Source: Azospirillum brasilense (GTDB taxonomy: Bacteria > Pseudomonadota > Alphaproteobacteria > Azospirillales > Azospirillaceae). From it: a DNA stretch of 64,000 bases. Where the stretch lies: positions 1 through 64,000 of the forward strand of contig NZ_VITH01000023.1 of the NCBI RefSeq assembly GCF_007827815.1. Reading direction: 5' to 3'. This document shows, one piece after another, positions 1 through 8,677 of this stretch (its first letter is position 1; each line of letters begins with the position of its first letter). A model generated the notes under the pieces. It did not search any database and had not been told where the DNA came from. It worked only from the letters and a program-made list of their open reading frames with translations. A program made the translations under genes and the position numbers.

Positions 1-112
1 GTGGCGCTCGCAGAGCACCGGCGCGCTGTCGCTCTGGGCCATGAACGGAACCACCGTCCAGTCCGCTCAGATCCTGTCGGCCACCCCGCAGACCGGCTGG
101 ACACTTCTATGA
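1..112 (+). CDS. C-terminal end of an FG-GAP/VCBS-type repeat protein (partial)
   Basis: Only the last 36 codons are present; the gene starts before the window. The visible residues include TGALSLWAMNGTTV and end in QTGWTLL, followed by TGA at 110-112. The pattern (acidic/aromatic start, TG-L-W-MNGT, then a W near the end) is the typical last blade of FG-GAP/VCBS-like repeat proteins, which are usually secreted or surface calcium-binding proteins. The call rests on one repeat only. The glycosyltransferases just downstream are consistent with a cell-surface gene patch. The full architecture cannot be seen. Confidence 0.6.
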   Translation, partial: WRSQSTGALSLWAMNGTTVQSAQILSATPQTGWTLL

Positions 113-181
113 GATGAGCGACGCGAAACCAATCGCACGTTGATGCGACATCCGTCCGGAAGCCGCTATCGACCAGCTTGA

Positions 182-2920
182 ATGGAAGCTGGCATTCAAA
201 GACAACTCATCATGGCTATGCAAAATCACGAAGCGGCTCCACTTCTCATCGCCTTGCATCATACCACCGGCATCAACCTTTTGTCCTCGGATGGCCGGGC
301 GTCCAAGCCGCTCACGGAGCTGGATGTCTCTGCGATACTCGCCTTCCGGACGTCATTGCCTGAAGGATTAAGCGAGGAGATCGCTCACCGCTTCCTGATC
401 GGCGATCCGGCGGCTGTCACGCCGCTCGTGTATTTGATCACCTCGGCTCTGATCGAAGGTGACCTTGCGACGGCGGCCAAGATGCTGCGCGTTGCGAACC
501 TGTATGCGCCGCAGCATTCGGAGATCAGTCTGCTTCACGCGTTCATCGCGTGCCAGCGCGGGGACCTCGTCCGCATGACGGCCTGCCTCAGCCGGGCGGC
601 ACAACAGTCGGCGAGCAGCGACTTGCTGCTGAATTTCACGCAACACGTCCTGCACACCATGCTCACGCGTCCAGACACCGCTCCGCCGGCGCGTCTGGGC
701 ATGATTGCCTACCAGCGCGGCGGACAGGTCACCATCGCCGTGGCCGTCGGGGGGCGCTCGGCTCCCTTCGAGGTGAAGATCGCCGTCACGCACCGGGCCA
801 TCCGGAGGACGGTTCCGGTCCCCCTGAAGGAATGGACCACCCTGGAGGGGTTTACGCTCCTGCTTGGGGAATTCTCGTTGCCGGTGGAAGTGAGCGTCAA
901 CCACCCGTGTGGCATTGCCTTTGCCGACGACGGGACAAGCTTCGTCAACGCTCCGCTGGCTCCGCTGTCCGACGATGTGGAAATCGGCATTCACGCCGTC
1001 CGCCTGCCCACGCTCCCCGCGGCGCCCAAAGCCATCGAGCTGGGGGCACCGATGTCCGTGGACATCATCATTCCGGTCTACCAGCGGCCCGACCTCCTCG
1101 ACCGTCTGCTGAACACGCTGCTGGATGACCTGCCGGATGAACGGATCGAGCGGCTCATCATCATCGACGACGCGAGCGATCCTTTCACCGCGCGCTACCT
1201 CGAGGGATTGGGCGAAGTGTTGGGCCGCAAGTTCATCTTGCTGCGCAATCGCGAAAATCTGGGTTTCCTGGAAAGCTGCAACCGTGCCTTCTCGGCGTCC
1301 CAGGCCCCCTTCGTCATCCTGCTGAATTCCGACATCGAATTGCCCACCGGTTGGCTCGATCGGCTGATGGCTCCCTTCGTTCACGACGCGTCGATCGGGC
1401 TGGTCACACCGCTGGCGACCTCGGGCGCCAACCTTACCGTCACTCTGCAGCCGGGACAGGACTGGCGCGAGGCCGACGCCATCGCCGGCCAACGCAGCCC
1501 CCGCTACGCCGATGCGTGCACCGCCATTGGCTACTGCCTCGCCATCCGACGGACCGCCCTGCCGACAGGACCGCTGTTCGACCCGGTCTACTCCCACGGC
1601 TACGGCGAGGACTCCGACCTGCATTACCGGGTCAAACGCCGCGGCGCGCGCTCGGTCATCTGCGACAATCTGGTGATCCACCATCACGGATCAGCCAGTT
1701 ACCTGCTTCAGCCCGACCTGTCACGCATCCAGGCGCGAAACCGGCGGGTGTTCTTCTCACGCTGGGGCCAGACCCACATCGCCGACGAGTTGAGCTACAA
1801 CCTGTCCGGCTCGCTCCGGCACCTCATGGACGGGCATGGCAACCTCAACGCCCTGCTGGCGAACCAGGCGGTGGACGCCCTGTTCATCCTGCCGACCGAC
1901 GCACTCCAATATGGCGGGGTCCGCGCGACGGTCAGCCTGGTGGAGTATCTTGTGGCCCGGGGATGGAACGCCAAGATCCTCTGCCTGACCGAGGCCCACC
2001 AGATCGCATCGGGCTGGAAGGGCGGCGTTCGGCCCTACGTCGACCTCAATCATGCGTTGCGTGACATCACCGAACTGACCGTGGTGGTTCCGACCTGCAT
2101 CGACACCATTGAAACGGCGCGCCTGCTGAGCAGTCATTTCAAGGCGCCGATTCTCTGGTTTCTCCAGGGACCGGAGGCCTATTTCGACGGCGGCAAGACA
2201 TTCCCGGCGTTTCGCGACGCGTTGCGTAATGTCGACCACATCGTCGGCGTGTCGGACTATCTCAGGAATTTCGCCCAAACGCTGTCCGGGCGATCGATCG
2301 CGACGATTCCGTTCGGCCCCAACCCGCTCGTTTTCTACCCACGCACAGGAAAACCGCGGCGCCCCCGGTCGATCGCCATGGCCATTCCGGGCAGCGTCGA
2401 AAAGGGGGCCGGCTTGGCCCTTCCCGTCGCCGAAGTGCTGCGGGAACAAGGCTTCTCCCTGTCCTTCTTCGGGAAGCAGACCGATACGGCCGAAGCGCTG
2501 GCCGGGTTCGGCGAGGTGCATGGCTTCCTCGAACCCGCCAAGGTGGCGCAGCTCTTCTCGCAGGTCGAATTCTACCTCGATTTCTCGCTCTACGAGGGAC
2601 TGGGCCTGCTTCCGCTCGAGGCGGCCTTCTGCGGCGCCATTCCCGTCATGACGCGCAAAGGGGCGCCGGAGACCATTTTTACGCATGGCCGGGACGCCGT
2701 CTTCATCGACAACTTCCTGGACATCGATGCGGTCGCGCGCACCATCGCCACCATCGAACAATCAGACTTGGAAGACCTGCGCCGGGGCGGTCAAGCGCTT
2801 GCGCACCGGGTTGGTGAGCAGCGGGGTTATGCTGCCTTCGAGTCCTGCCTGAAGGGACTGGGCTTGACACCGCAGGGCGCGGGACGTGGCTTGCTGTATC
2901 AGTGCCCCAAACAGAAGTGA
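182..2920 (+). CDS. Two-domain glycosyltransferase (GT2 + GT4-like)
   Basis: A 912-residue cytoplasmic glycosyltransferase. The first ~290 residues include a TPR-like helical stretch (about 90-160). A GT2 (GT-A fold) domain follows at about 290-530, with VDIIIPVYQRPDLLDRLL, the nucleotide-binding IIDDAS, the DXD-like LLNSDIEL and the late acidic motif YGEDSDLHYR. A GT-B/GT4-like domain occupies about 570-900, with FSLYEGLGLLPLEAA as the sugar-nucleotide-binding E-x7-E region. Fusions of this kind build or modify surface polysaccharide or glycosylate flagellin/S-layer proteins; the acceptor cannot be told. ATG 182 has a weak ribosome site and the in-frame ATG at 212 is an alternative. The next gene begins 8 bp after the stop, suggesting one transcript with the following two genes. 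Confidence 0.88.
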   Translation: MEAGIQRQLIMAMQNHEAAPLLIALHHTTGINLLSSDGRASKPLTELDVSAILAFRTSLPEGLSEEIAHRFLIGDPAAVTPLVYLITSALIEGDLATAAKMLRVANLYAPQHSEISLLHAFIACQRGDLVRMTACLSRAAQQSASSDLLLNFTQHVLHTMLTRPDTAPPARLGMIAYQRGGQVTIAVAVGGRSAPFEVKIAVTHRAIRRTVPVPLKEWTTLEGFTLLLGEFSLPVEVSVNHPCGIAFADDGTSFVNAPLAPLSDDVEIGIHAVRLPTLPAAPKAIELGAPMSVDIIIPVYQRPDLLDRLLNTLLDDLPDERIERLIIIDDASDPFTARYLEGLGEVLGRKFILLRNRENLGFLESCNRAFSASQAPFVILLNSDIELPTGWLDRLMAPFVHDASIGLVTPLATSGANLTVTLQPGQDWREADAIAGQRSPRYADACTAIGYCLAIRRTALPTGPLFDPVYSHGYGEDSDLHYRVKRRGARSVICDNLVIHHHGSASYLLQPDLSRIQARNRRVFFSRWGQTHIADELSYNLSGSLRHLMDGHGNLNALLANQAVDALFILPTDALQYGGVRATVSLVEYLVARGWNAKILCLTEAHQIASGWKGGVRPYVDLNHALRDITELTVVVPTCIDTIETARLLSSHFKAPILWFLQGPEAYFDGGKTFPAFRDALRNVDHIVGVSDYLRNFAQTLSGRSIATIPFGPNPLVFYPRTGKPRRPRSIAMAIPGSVEKGAGLALPVAEVLREQGFSLSFFGKQTDTAEALAGFGEVHGFLEPAKVAQLFSQVEFYLDFSLYEGLGLLPLEAAFCGAIPVMTRKGAPETIFTHGRDAVFIDNFLDIDAVARTIATIEQSDLEDLRRGGQALAHRVGEQRGYAAFESCLKGLGLTPQGAGRGLLYQCPKQK

Positions 2921-2928
2921 GCGCACCA

Positions 2929-3324
2929 ATGCATGACCTCAAAGCGGATGGCGCGGTCGGGTGCCTCGATCTGCTGACCGCCGATCGACTGGAGGGGTGG
3001 GTTTGGCGGCCCGACCGGCCCGACCGGCCCGTTAGCGTACAATTGCTGCTGGACGGCTGGATCGTGCGCAGCGTCGATGCAACCCAATACCGCCCCGATC
3101 TGGAGAAGGCGGGCATCGGTAATGGGCGCCACGGCTTCGTTCTTCCGATCCTTGCCCAGGATATGGAACAGCGACCGCGCACCCTGAAGGTGGCTCTTGA
3201 CGAGATCGTCATCGAGAATTTTTCCGTTCCCATCGCCAATCTCAACGTGATGGAGACGAACATCGCGATGCGATTGCTGTTCGGAGCCTTGTTCAGTCAG
3301 CGAGGCCAGGGAGGGTGGAATTGA
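2929..3324 (+). CDS. Small glycosyltransferase-associated domain protein
   Basis: About 131 residues, without signal peptide or membrane segment. The core contains GWVWRPDRPDRPVSV, then a VDATQYRPDLEKAGIGNG stretch and HGFVLP. I recognise this beta-rich pattern as a module often attached to, or encoded beside, bacterial surface glycosyltransferases; its biochemical role is not established to my knowledge. A GTG at 2902 would give 140 residues but overlaps the upstream gene by 19 bp, so ATG 2929 is preferred. The end overlaps the start region of the next glycosyltransferase, suggesting translational coupling. I infer a helper role in the same glycan pathway. Confidence 0.7.
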   Translation: MHDLKADGAVGCLDLLTADRLEGWVWRPDRPDRPVSVQLLLDGWIVRSVDATQYRPDLEKAGIGNGRHGFVLPILAQDMEQRPRTLKVALDEIVIENFSVPIANLNVMETNIAMRLLFGALFSQRGQGGWN

Positions 3325-4154
3325 GCGGGATGTTGGGGATTGGTGTCGTCACGCACCGGCGCCCGGCCGCGCTTGCCACGCTGCTTGATGCGTTGCGGCG
3401 GGCGACACACGGAGACCACCGCCTCGTGGTCGCCGACGACGGCAGCGGTGACGAGACGCTCGATGTCTGTCGGCGGGCGGACGTGCCCTTCGTCACGGGC
3501 GCAAACCGCGGGGTGGCATGGAACAAGAATCGCGCCCTCCATTGGCTGATTGGGCGGGGGTGCGACCGGTTCATCCTTCTGGAGGACGACACGGGAGTAA
3601 CCGAAGACGGCTGGAACCGATCATGGATCGAGGCCATCGACCGCTGGCATCACGTCAACTGGATGGGTGCCTCGCACATTCCCTTCGTAACGGAAGGAAT
3701 GTTCTACGGTGGCCATGGAACTCCGGAAGAGCCTTATGTCTGTGAGTATCTGCACGGCCTCTGCATGGCGTTCTCGCTGCGCTCGCTGGCCGAGGTCGGG
3801 TTCTATGACACCCGATTCCGAGGGTACGGCTTCGAGCACTTGGACCTCACCATTCGCAACCGCCGCGCCGGATTCGGCGTGCGCGAGATTGAGCGGCCGG
3901 AGGGCGCCATTTCCTCCTTCGTCATGATCCCCGGCGGGCTGACCATCCTTGACATGCCGTCTGGCGCCGACCTGACCGCGGTCGAACGAAACCGCGCCGT
4001 TTTCCATACCCTCCAGGACGCCCCGATCCACCGTCTGCCGTGGCAGGATGACGCCGAAAGGCATTTGTTGGAATCCGAAACCGGCACAACCCTCGTGCTG
4101 CCGGGGCTTGTGCCGCCGGGCCATGGGACGGAAGCCGTGCGGAGACCCGGTTAG
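3321..4154 (+). CDS. Glycosyltransferase family 2 protein
   Basis: A single-domain GT-A enzyme of about 277 residues. The N-terminal strand GIGVVTHRRPAALATLL, the nucleotide-contact VVADDGSGDET and the metal-binding LLEDDT are all present, with an acceptor-side motif near YGFEHLDLTIRNRRAG. The sugar and acceptor cannot be told. Start choice is open: an AGGGAGG ribosome site at about 3308-3314 fits TTG 3321, which overlaps the previous stop as ATTGA. GTG 3315 is too close to that site and ATG 3330 is possible. It completes a three-gene run with the two upstream genes. No transmembrane helices are seen, so it is probably cytosolic or membrane-peripheral. Confidence 0.85.
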   Translation: MSGMLGIGVVTHRRPAALATLLDALRRATHGDHRLVVADDGSGDETLDVCRRADVPFVTGANRGVAWNKNRALHWLIGRGCDRFILLEDDTGVTEDGWNRSWIEAIDRWHHVNWMGASHIPFVTEGMFYGGHGTPEEPYVCEYLHGLCMAFSLRSLAEVGFYDTRFRGYGFEHLDLTIRNRRAGFGVREIERPEGAISSFVMIPGGLTILDMPSGADLTAVERNRAVFHTLQDAPIHRLPWQDDAERHLLESETGTTLVLPGLVPPGHGTEAVRRPG

Positions 4155-4212
4155 GGCGGCGTGACGGCCCGATGCCGATCCGCGTCGTCGCCACGGCCAA
4201 GTTCCGGTCCAT

Positions 4213-4276
4213 CATGGCCACCTTCGGACATGGCCACCTTCGGACATGGCCACCTTCGGACATGGCCACCTTCGGA
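4213..4276 (+). repeat. Tandem repeat, 4 x 16 bp
   Basis: Four consecutive perfect copies of CATGGCCACCTTCGGA at 4213-4228, 4229-4244, 4245-4260 and 4261-4276. Exact identity implies recent expansion or active homogenisation. The unit length is not a multiple of three, which argues against a coding repeat. Confidence 0.97.
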
Positions 4277-4612
4277 CCATCGGTCGCCCGCCACCGGCCG
4301 CAATCCGCACCGGGGGACAGGTTCCCGTTGATCTTGTCCCGTTTCCGGGCACAGCCATTCACGCCGACGGTGCCTCGGCCACTCGGATGTGACGCTGGCG
4401 ACGGTCGCGTGAACAACTTGCCGATTGCCATCGCGTTCGATGCCAGCCGAGCGACTCCAGACGGGCTTGGTCGCAGGAACCGCGGCATCTTCGTTATCGA
4501 CCGCTTGCTCCCTCGGGAGCCCAACCATGCCGTCCATCACGGCAGGACGAGATCGCCCTGCTCCATGACGGTCATGCAGACGCCATTGGCCGGTATTCTC
4601 CGCGTGCCCTTT

Positions 4613-4648
4613 CCGGCCCTCATCTCACACGGATGAGATGAGGGCCGG
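4613..4648 (-). terminator. Perfect 15-bp hairpin downstream of ssb
   Basis: The arms CCGGCCCTCATCTCA (4613-4627) and TGAGATGAGGGCCGG (4634-4648) are perfectly complementary around a 6-nt loop. The hairpin lies about 75 bp beyond the ssb stop, so it is a likely transcript end for ssb, although neither side has a strong T-tract. Confidence 0.6.
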
Positions 4649-4721
4649 TGGGAGGAACAGCCCCTCAGACGGGGAAAGGTCCTCGGCTCGCGAAGCCTTG
4701 CACGAGATCAGCCGACCGATT

Positions 4722-5222
4722 TCAGAACGGGATTTCGTCGTCCAGATCGTCGTGCTTGGGCGGAGCGCCGCCGCCGCTGCGGCCGCCACCGCCACCACCG
4801 TAGCCGCCACCGCCGCTGCTGCCACCGCCGTAGCCACCGCCACCACCGCCGCCACGCGACTCGTAGCCGCCGCCACCGCCGCCGCCGTAACCGCCACCAC
4901 CGCCGCCTTCGCCCTCACGACCGCCGGTGAAATCGATCTCGGCGACACGCACCGACAGGCCGGCGCCACGGGTGCCGTCGCGCTTCTCGAACTCGCGGAG
5001 CGTCACCTCGCCGGAGATCACCACGGCCTTGCCCTTGGTCAGGTGCGGTGCCAGAGCCTCCGCACGGCGGCCCCAGACGGAGCAGTCCACCCACTGGGTG
5101 GTCTTGCGGTCGCCAAACCCGACGTCGTTGGCAACGCGGAAGCCCAGAACCTTTTCACCGCTCTGCGTGGAGCGAAGCTCGCCATCCGCGCCGAGGCGCC
5201 CCGTAAACGTCCATACATTCAT
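4722..5222 (-). CDS. ssb: Single-stranded DNA-binding protein
   Basis: A 166-residue SSB that coats single-stranded DNA in replication, recombination and repair. Residues 1 to ~110 form the OB-fold (MNVWTFTGRLGADGELR, then WVDCSVWGRRAEAL and KGKAVVISGEV). A very glycine-rich linker (about 112-150, mostly Gly with Tyr/Ser/Arg) leads to the acidic tip DDEIPF, the conserved docking peptide for SSB partners such as RecO, PriA and exonuclease I. The length is normal for Alphaproteobacteria. It is divergent from uvrA, with a LexA-type box in the shared 487-bp upstream region, so SOS induction is likely. Confidence 0.97.
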   Translation of the reverse strand: MNVWTFTGRLGADGELRSTQSGEKVLGFRVANDVGFGDRKTTQWVDCSVWGRRAEALAPHLTKGKAVVISGEVTLREFEKRDGTRGAGLSVRVAEIDFTGGREGEGGGGGGYGGGGGGGYESRGGGGGGGYGGGSSGGGGYGGGGGGRSGGGAPPKHDDLDDEIPF

Positions 5223-5709
5223 CGCACGTGTCTCCTAGCGCGGGTTCCCGGTATCCCATCCGACCCGTTCGGGCGCCCGGCGGAAGGGCGTCCAGATACC
5301 GGGGGTGTCTGTTCGCAGGGCCGGTTTGATCCGTGGTCCGGTCCATGCCCGCCCCGCCTTGCGCTTCACAAAGCACGGGGGACAGGCACGGGTCAACCGC
5401 CGCCGCCGGAGCGCCTTGCCCCTTCCGTCCGGAACAACCCGCCCGGCCCGCACGGAAGAGAACACTCCATGAACAAACATAGCAGAGAGAGTCCGTGCCG
5501 CCAACCGATTCCTTGGGGGCTCCCCATCATCGTCTCCCCGGCGCCTCCCCACCACCTCCCAGGGTTCCCGCATCCCGCCCCTGCGTCCGACGCGGCCGGA
5601 AAGGGACGCGCGCCGGTGGCAAACGCCTGCGCGTGGCACATATCTGTCCGGGCTTTCGGAGCTTTTTTGGCGCCTTCCCTTCCCCTCCGGTTTCGGCTAA
5701 GAACACTCC
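5223..5709. promoter_or_regulatory. Divergent ssb/uvrA regulatory region
   Basis: This 487-bp gap separates ssb (leftward) from uvrA (rightward). It holds a central LexA-type box and ends in an identical second copy on the uvrA start codon; both are listed separately. A frame open from the first ATG copy (5469) through uvrA has no independent protein signature. I could not place -35/-10 elements with confidence. Confidence 0.7.
5460..5474. promoter_or_regulatory. LexA (SOS) box, copy 1
   Basis: GAACACTCCATGAAC has the form GAAC-N7-GAAC, the reverse of the alphaproteobacterial LexA direct repeat GTTC-N7-GTTC. It lies about midway between the ssb and uvrA start codons, a good position to control both divergent genes. 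Confidence 0.75.
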
Positions 5710-5715
5710 ATGAAC
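5701..5715. promoter_or_regulatory. LexA-type box, copy 2, over the uvrA start codon
   Basis: The same 15 bp, GAACACTCCATGAAC, recurs here with the uvrA ATG (5710) inside it. Identity to copy 1 extends to 18 bp (5700-5717 versus 5459-5476). It could be a second operator, or the product of a short duplication of a promoter/start segment. Confidence 0.55.
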
Positions 5716-8562
5716 AAGCACATCAGTGTCCGCGGCGCGCGGGAGCACAACCTCAAGAACGTCGATGTCGATCTGCCTCGGGACGAGCTGATCGTCATCA
5801 CCGGCTTGTCGGGATCGGGCAAGTCATCGCTGGCGTTCGACACGATCTACGCGGAAGGCCAGCGACGCTACGTCGAGAGCCTGTCGGCCTACGCGCGCCA
5901 GTTCCTGGAGCTGATGCAGAAGCCGGACGTCGATTCGATCGAGGGGCTGTCGCCGGCCATCTCCATCGAGCAGAAGACGACCTCGAAGAATCCGCGCTCC
6001 ACCGTCGGCACGGTGACGGAGATCTACGACTACATGCGCCTGCTGTGGGCGCGGGTCGGTATCCCCTACTCCCCGGCCACCGGTCTGCCCATCGAGAGCC
6101 AGACGGTCAGCCAGATGGTCGATCGCATCCTGGCGATGCCGGAGGGCACGCGCCTGCTGCTGCTGGCGCCGCTCATCCGCGGCCGCAAGGGCGAGTACAA
6201 GAAAGAGATCCAGGACCTCCGCAAGCGCGGCTTCCAGCGCGTGCGCGTCGACGGCACGATGCACGAGATCGACGAGGTCCCGGCGCTCAACAAGAAGCTG
6301 AAGCACGACATCGACGTGGTGGTCGACCGCATCGTCGTCCGCGAGGGGCTGGGCAACCGGCTCGCCGATTCGCTGGAGACGGCGCTCGGCCTCGCCGACG
6401 GGATCGTCTTCGTCGAGGACGCCGAGTCGCACGAGCAGACCGTCTTCTCACAGAAATTCGCCTGCCCGGTGTCCGGCTTCACGATCCCGGAGATCGAGCC
6501 CCGGCTGTTCTCTTTCAACAACCCGTTCGGCGCCTGCCCGGCCTGCGACGGGCTGGGCAGCAAGATCTACTTCGATCCCATGCTGGTCGTTCCGGACGAG
6601 CGGCTGTCGCTGAAGAAGGGCGCCATTGCCCCCTGGGCCGGCTCCTCCTCCCAGTATTACGTGCAGACGCTGGAGAGCATCGCCAAGCATTTCGGCGTCG
6701 CCATGGACACGCCGTGGGAGACGCTGCCGGAGAAGGTCCGCCAGACCATCCTCTACGGCTCCGACGGCGCGCCGATCACGATGACCTACGACGACGGGCT
6801 GCGCAGCTACCAGACGAACAAGGCCTTCGAAGGCATCGTCAACAACCTGGAGCGGCGTTACCGCGAGACGGAAAGCGCCCACATGCGGGAGGAGCTGTCC
6901 AAGTACCAGTCCTCCCAGCCCTGCGAGACCTGCAAGGGCGCCCGCCTGAAGCCGGAGGCGCTGGCCGTCAAGGTGCACGGCCAGCACATCTCCCAGGCGG
7001 CGGAGATGTCCATCGCTGACGCGGCGGCGTGGTTCAGCACGCTGAACGACCATCTGCGTCCGAAGGACAAGGAGATCGCCTACCGCATCCTCAAGGAGAT
7101 CAACGAGCGGCTGGGCTTCCTCAACGCGGTGGGGCTGGAATACCTGACGCTCAGCCGCGGCTCCGGGTCGCTGTCCGGCGGCGAGAGCCAGCGCATCCGG
7201 CTGGCCTCGCAGATCGGCTCCGGCCTGACCGGCGTGCTCTACGTGCTGGACGAGCCGTCGATCGGCCTGCACCAGCGCGACAACGACCGGCTGCTGGCGA
7301 CCCTGAAGCGGCTCCGCGACCTCGGCAACACCGTGATCGTGGTCGAGCATGACGAGGACGCCATCCGCACCGCCGACTATCTGGTGGACATGGGCCCCGG
7401 CGCTGGCCAGCACGGCGGCACCGTGATCGCCCAGGGCACCCCGGAGGAGGTCCAGGCCAACCCCGACAGCGTCACCGCCCAGTTCCTCAACGGCACCCGC
7501 TTCGTGCCGGTGCCGGACGAGCGCCGCCCCGGCCACAAGGGCCAGTTCCTGGAGGTGAAGGGCGCGCGCGCCAACAACCTTCAGAACGTCTCGGCGCGCA
7601 TCCCGATGGGCACCTTCACCTGCGTGACCGGCGTGTCAGGCGGCGGCAAGTCCACCTTGATCATCGAAACGCTCTACAAGGCGGTGGCGCGCAAGCTGAT
7701 GGGCGCGCGCGAGCATCCGGCCGAGCATGACGAACTGCTGGGGCTGGAGAATCTCGACAAGGTCATCGACATCGACCAGTCGCCGATCGGCCGCACCCCG
7801 CGCTCCAACCCGGCCACCTACACCGGCGCCTTCACCCCGATCCGCGACTGGTTCGCTGGCCTGCCGGAGGCCAAGGCCCGCGGCTACGGCCCCGGCCGCT
7901 TCTCCTTCAACGTGAAGGGCGGGCGCTGCGAGGCGTGCCAGGGCGACGGCGTCATCAAGATCGAGATGCACTTCCTGCCCGACGTCTACGTCACCTGCGA
8001 CGTCTGCCACGGCAAGCGCTACAACCGCGAGACCTTGGAGGTCACCTACCGCGACAAGACCATCGCCGATGTGCTCGACATGACGGTCGAGGAGGGCAAG
8101 GAGTTCTTCAAGGCGGTGCCGGGCATCCGCGACAAGCTGGAGACCCTGGAGCGGGTGGGCCTCGGCTACATCCACATCGGCCAGCCCGCCACGACTCTGT
8201 CCGGCGGCGAGGCGCAGCGGGTGAAGCTGTCCAAGGAGCTGAGCCGCCGCGCCACCGGCCGCACCCTCTACATCCTCGACGAGCCGACCACCGGCCTGCA
8301 TTTCGCCGACGTCGAGAAGCTGATGGAGGTGCTCCACGCGCTGGTCGACCAGGGCAACACGGTGCTGGTGATCGAGCACAATCTGGAGGTCATCAAAACC
8401 GCCGACTGGATCATCGATCTCGGCCCCGAAGGCGGGACCGGCGGTGGTGAGATCGTCGCGGAGGGCACCCCGGAAGATGTGGTGAAGGTCAAGCGGAGTT
8501 ACACCGGCCAGTATCTCGCCCCCTACCTGAAGGCGAAGCCGAAAAGCCGGAAGAGGGCGTGA
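5710..8562 (+). CDS. uvrA: Excinuclease ABC subunit A
   Basis: A 950-residue DNA-damage-recognition ATPase of nucleotide excision repair that loads UvrB on lesions. Walker A-1 GLSGSGKSS is at residues 32-40. The first zinc module (CPVSG...CPAC) lies near 253-278, signature 1 (GSLSGGESQRIRLASQ) near 482 and VLDEPSIGLH near 511. Walker A-2 GVSGGGKST is near 641 and the second zinc module (CEAC...CDVC) near 740-768. Signature 2 TTLSGGEAQRVKLSKEL is near 828, with YILDEPTTGLHFADV near 855. The length is normal. ATG 5710 matches the family start MNKHISVRGAREHNLKN, though no clear Shine-Dalgarno precedes it. SOS boxes indicate LexA control. Confidence 0.98.
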   Translation: MNKHISVRGAREHNLKNVDVDLPRDELIVITGLSGSGKSSLAFDTIYAEGQRRYVESLSAYARQFLELMQKPDVDSIEGLSPAISIEQKTTSKNPRSTVGTVTEIYDYMRLLWARVGIPYSPATGLPIESQTVSQMVDRILAMPEGTRLLLLAPLIRGRKGEYKKEIQDLRKRGFQRVRVDGTMHEIDEVPALNKKLKHDIDVVVDRIVVREGLGNRLADSLETALGLADGIVFVEDAESHEQTVFSQKFACPVSGFTIPEIEPRLFSFNNPFGACPACDGLGSKIYFDPMLVVPDERLSLKKGAIAPWAGSSSQYYVQTLESIAKHFGVAMDTPWETLPEKVRQTILYGSDGAPITMTYDDGLRSYQTNKAFEGIVNNLERRYRETESAHMREELSKYQSSQPCETCKGARLKPEALAVKVHGQHISQAAEMSIADAAAWFSTLNDHLRPKDKEIAYRILKEINERLGFLNAVGLEYLTLSRGSGSLSGGESQRIRLASQIGSGLTGVLYVLDEPSIGLHQRDNDRLLATLKRLRDLGNTVIVVEHDEDAIRTADYLVDMGPGAGQHGGTVIAQGTPEEVQANPDSVTAQFLNGTRFVPVPDERRPGHKGQFLEVKGARANNLQNVSARIPMGTFTCVTGVSGGGKSTLIIETLYKAVARKLMGAREHPAEHDELLGLENLDKVIDIDQSPIGRTPRSNPATYTGAFTPIRDWFAGLPEAKARGYGPGRFSFNVKGGRCEACQGDGVIKIEMHFLPDVYVTCDVCHGKRYNRETLEVTYRDKTIADVLDMTVEEGKEFFKAVPGIRDKLETLERVGLGYIHIGQPATTLSGGEAQRVKLSKELSRRATGRTLYILDEPTTGLHFADVEKLMEVLHALVDQGNTVLVIEHNLEVIKTADWIIDLGPEGGTGGGEIVAEGTPEDVVKVKRSYTGQYLAPYLKAKPKSRKRA

Positions 8563-8567
8563 AGATG

Positions 8568-8595
8568 GGCCGGGGTCATCCCCGGCCTTTTTCTT
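8568..8595 (+). terminator. Rho-independent terminator of uvrA
   Basis: GGCCGGGG (8568-8575), loop TCAT, CCCCGGCC (8580-8587), then TTTTTCTTT, starting 5 bp after the uvrA stop. Confidence 0.9.
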
Positions 8596-8677
8596 TCGAC
8601 CGATTTTTGCCTCGGAAACAAAGCCGCGGCGGGGGCGTTTCCTCTTCATCGTTCGCCAAACAGGATGGAGACGGAGC

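Larger units (their letters stand above)
4155..4721. other. Non-coding stretch between glycan genes and ssb
   Basis: No supported gene lies here; the open frames on both strands lack family signatures and read through a tandem repeat whose unit is not a multiple of three. The stretch contains four perfect 16-bp repeats, a GGGACAGGTTCCC/GGGACAAG-like segment near 4314-4345 with partial dyad symmetry, and a strong hairpin downstream of ssb. The tandem repeats and partial dyads resemble debris of a mobile element, but no transposase remnant was recognised. Confidence 0.6.

Noticed and set aside
4172..4636. Open frame through the 4 x 16-bp repeat
   Set aside because: The unit length is not a multiple of three and there is no domain, ribosome site or plausible composition.
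4638..7019. A 793-codon open frame antisense to ssb and out of frame with uvrA
   Set aside because: It reads the complement of the SSB glycine tract as poly-Ala/Thr and then runs in the +1 frame of uvrA; GC-rich DNA often gives such long shadow frames.
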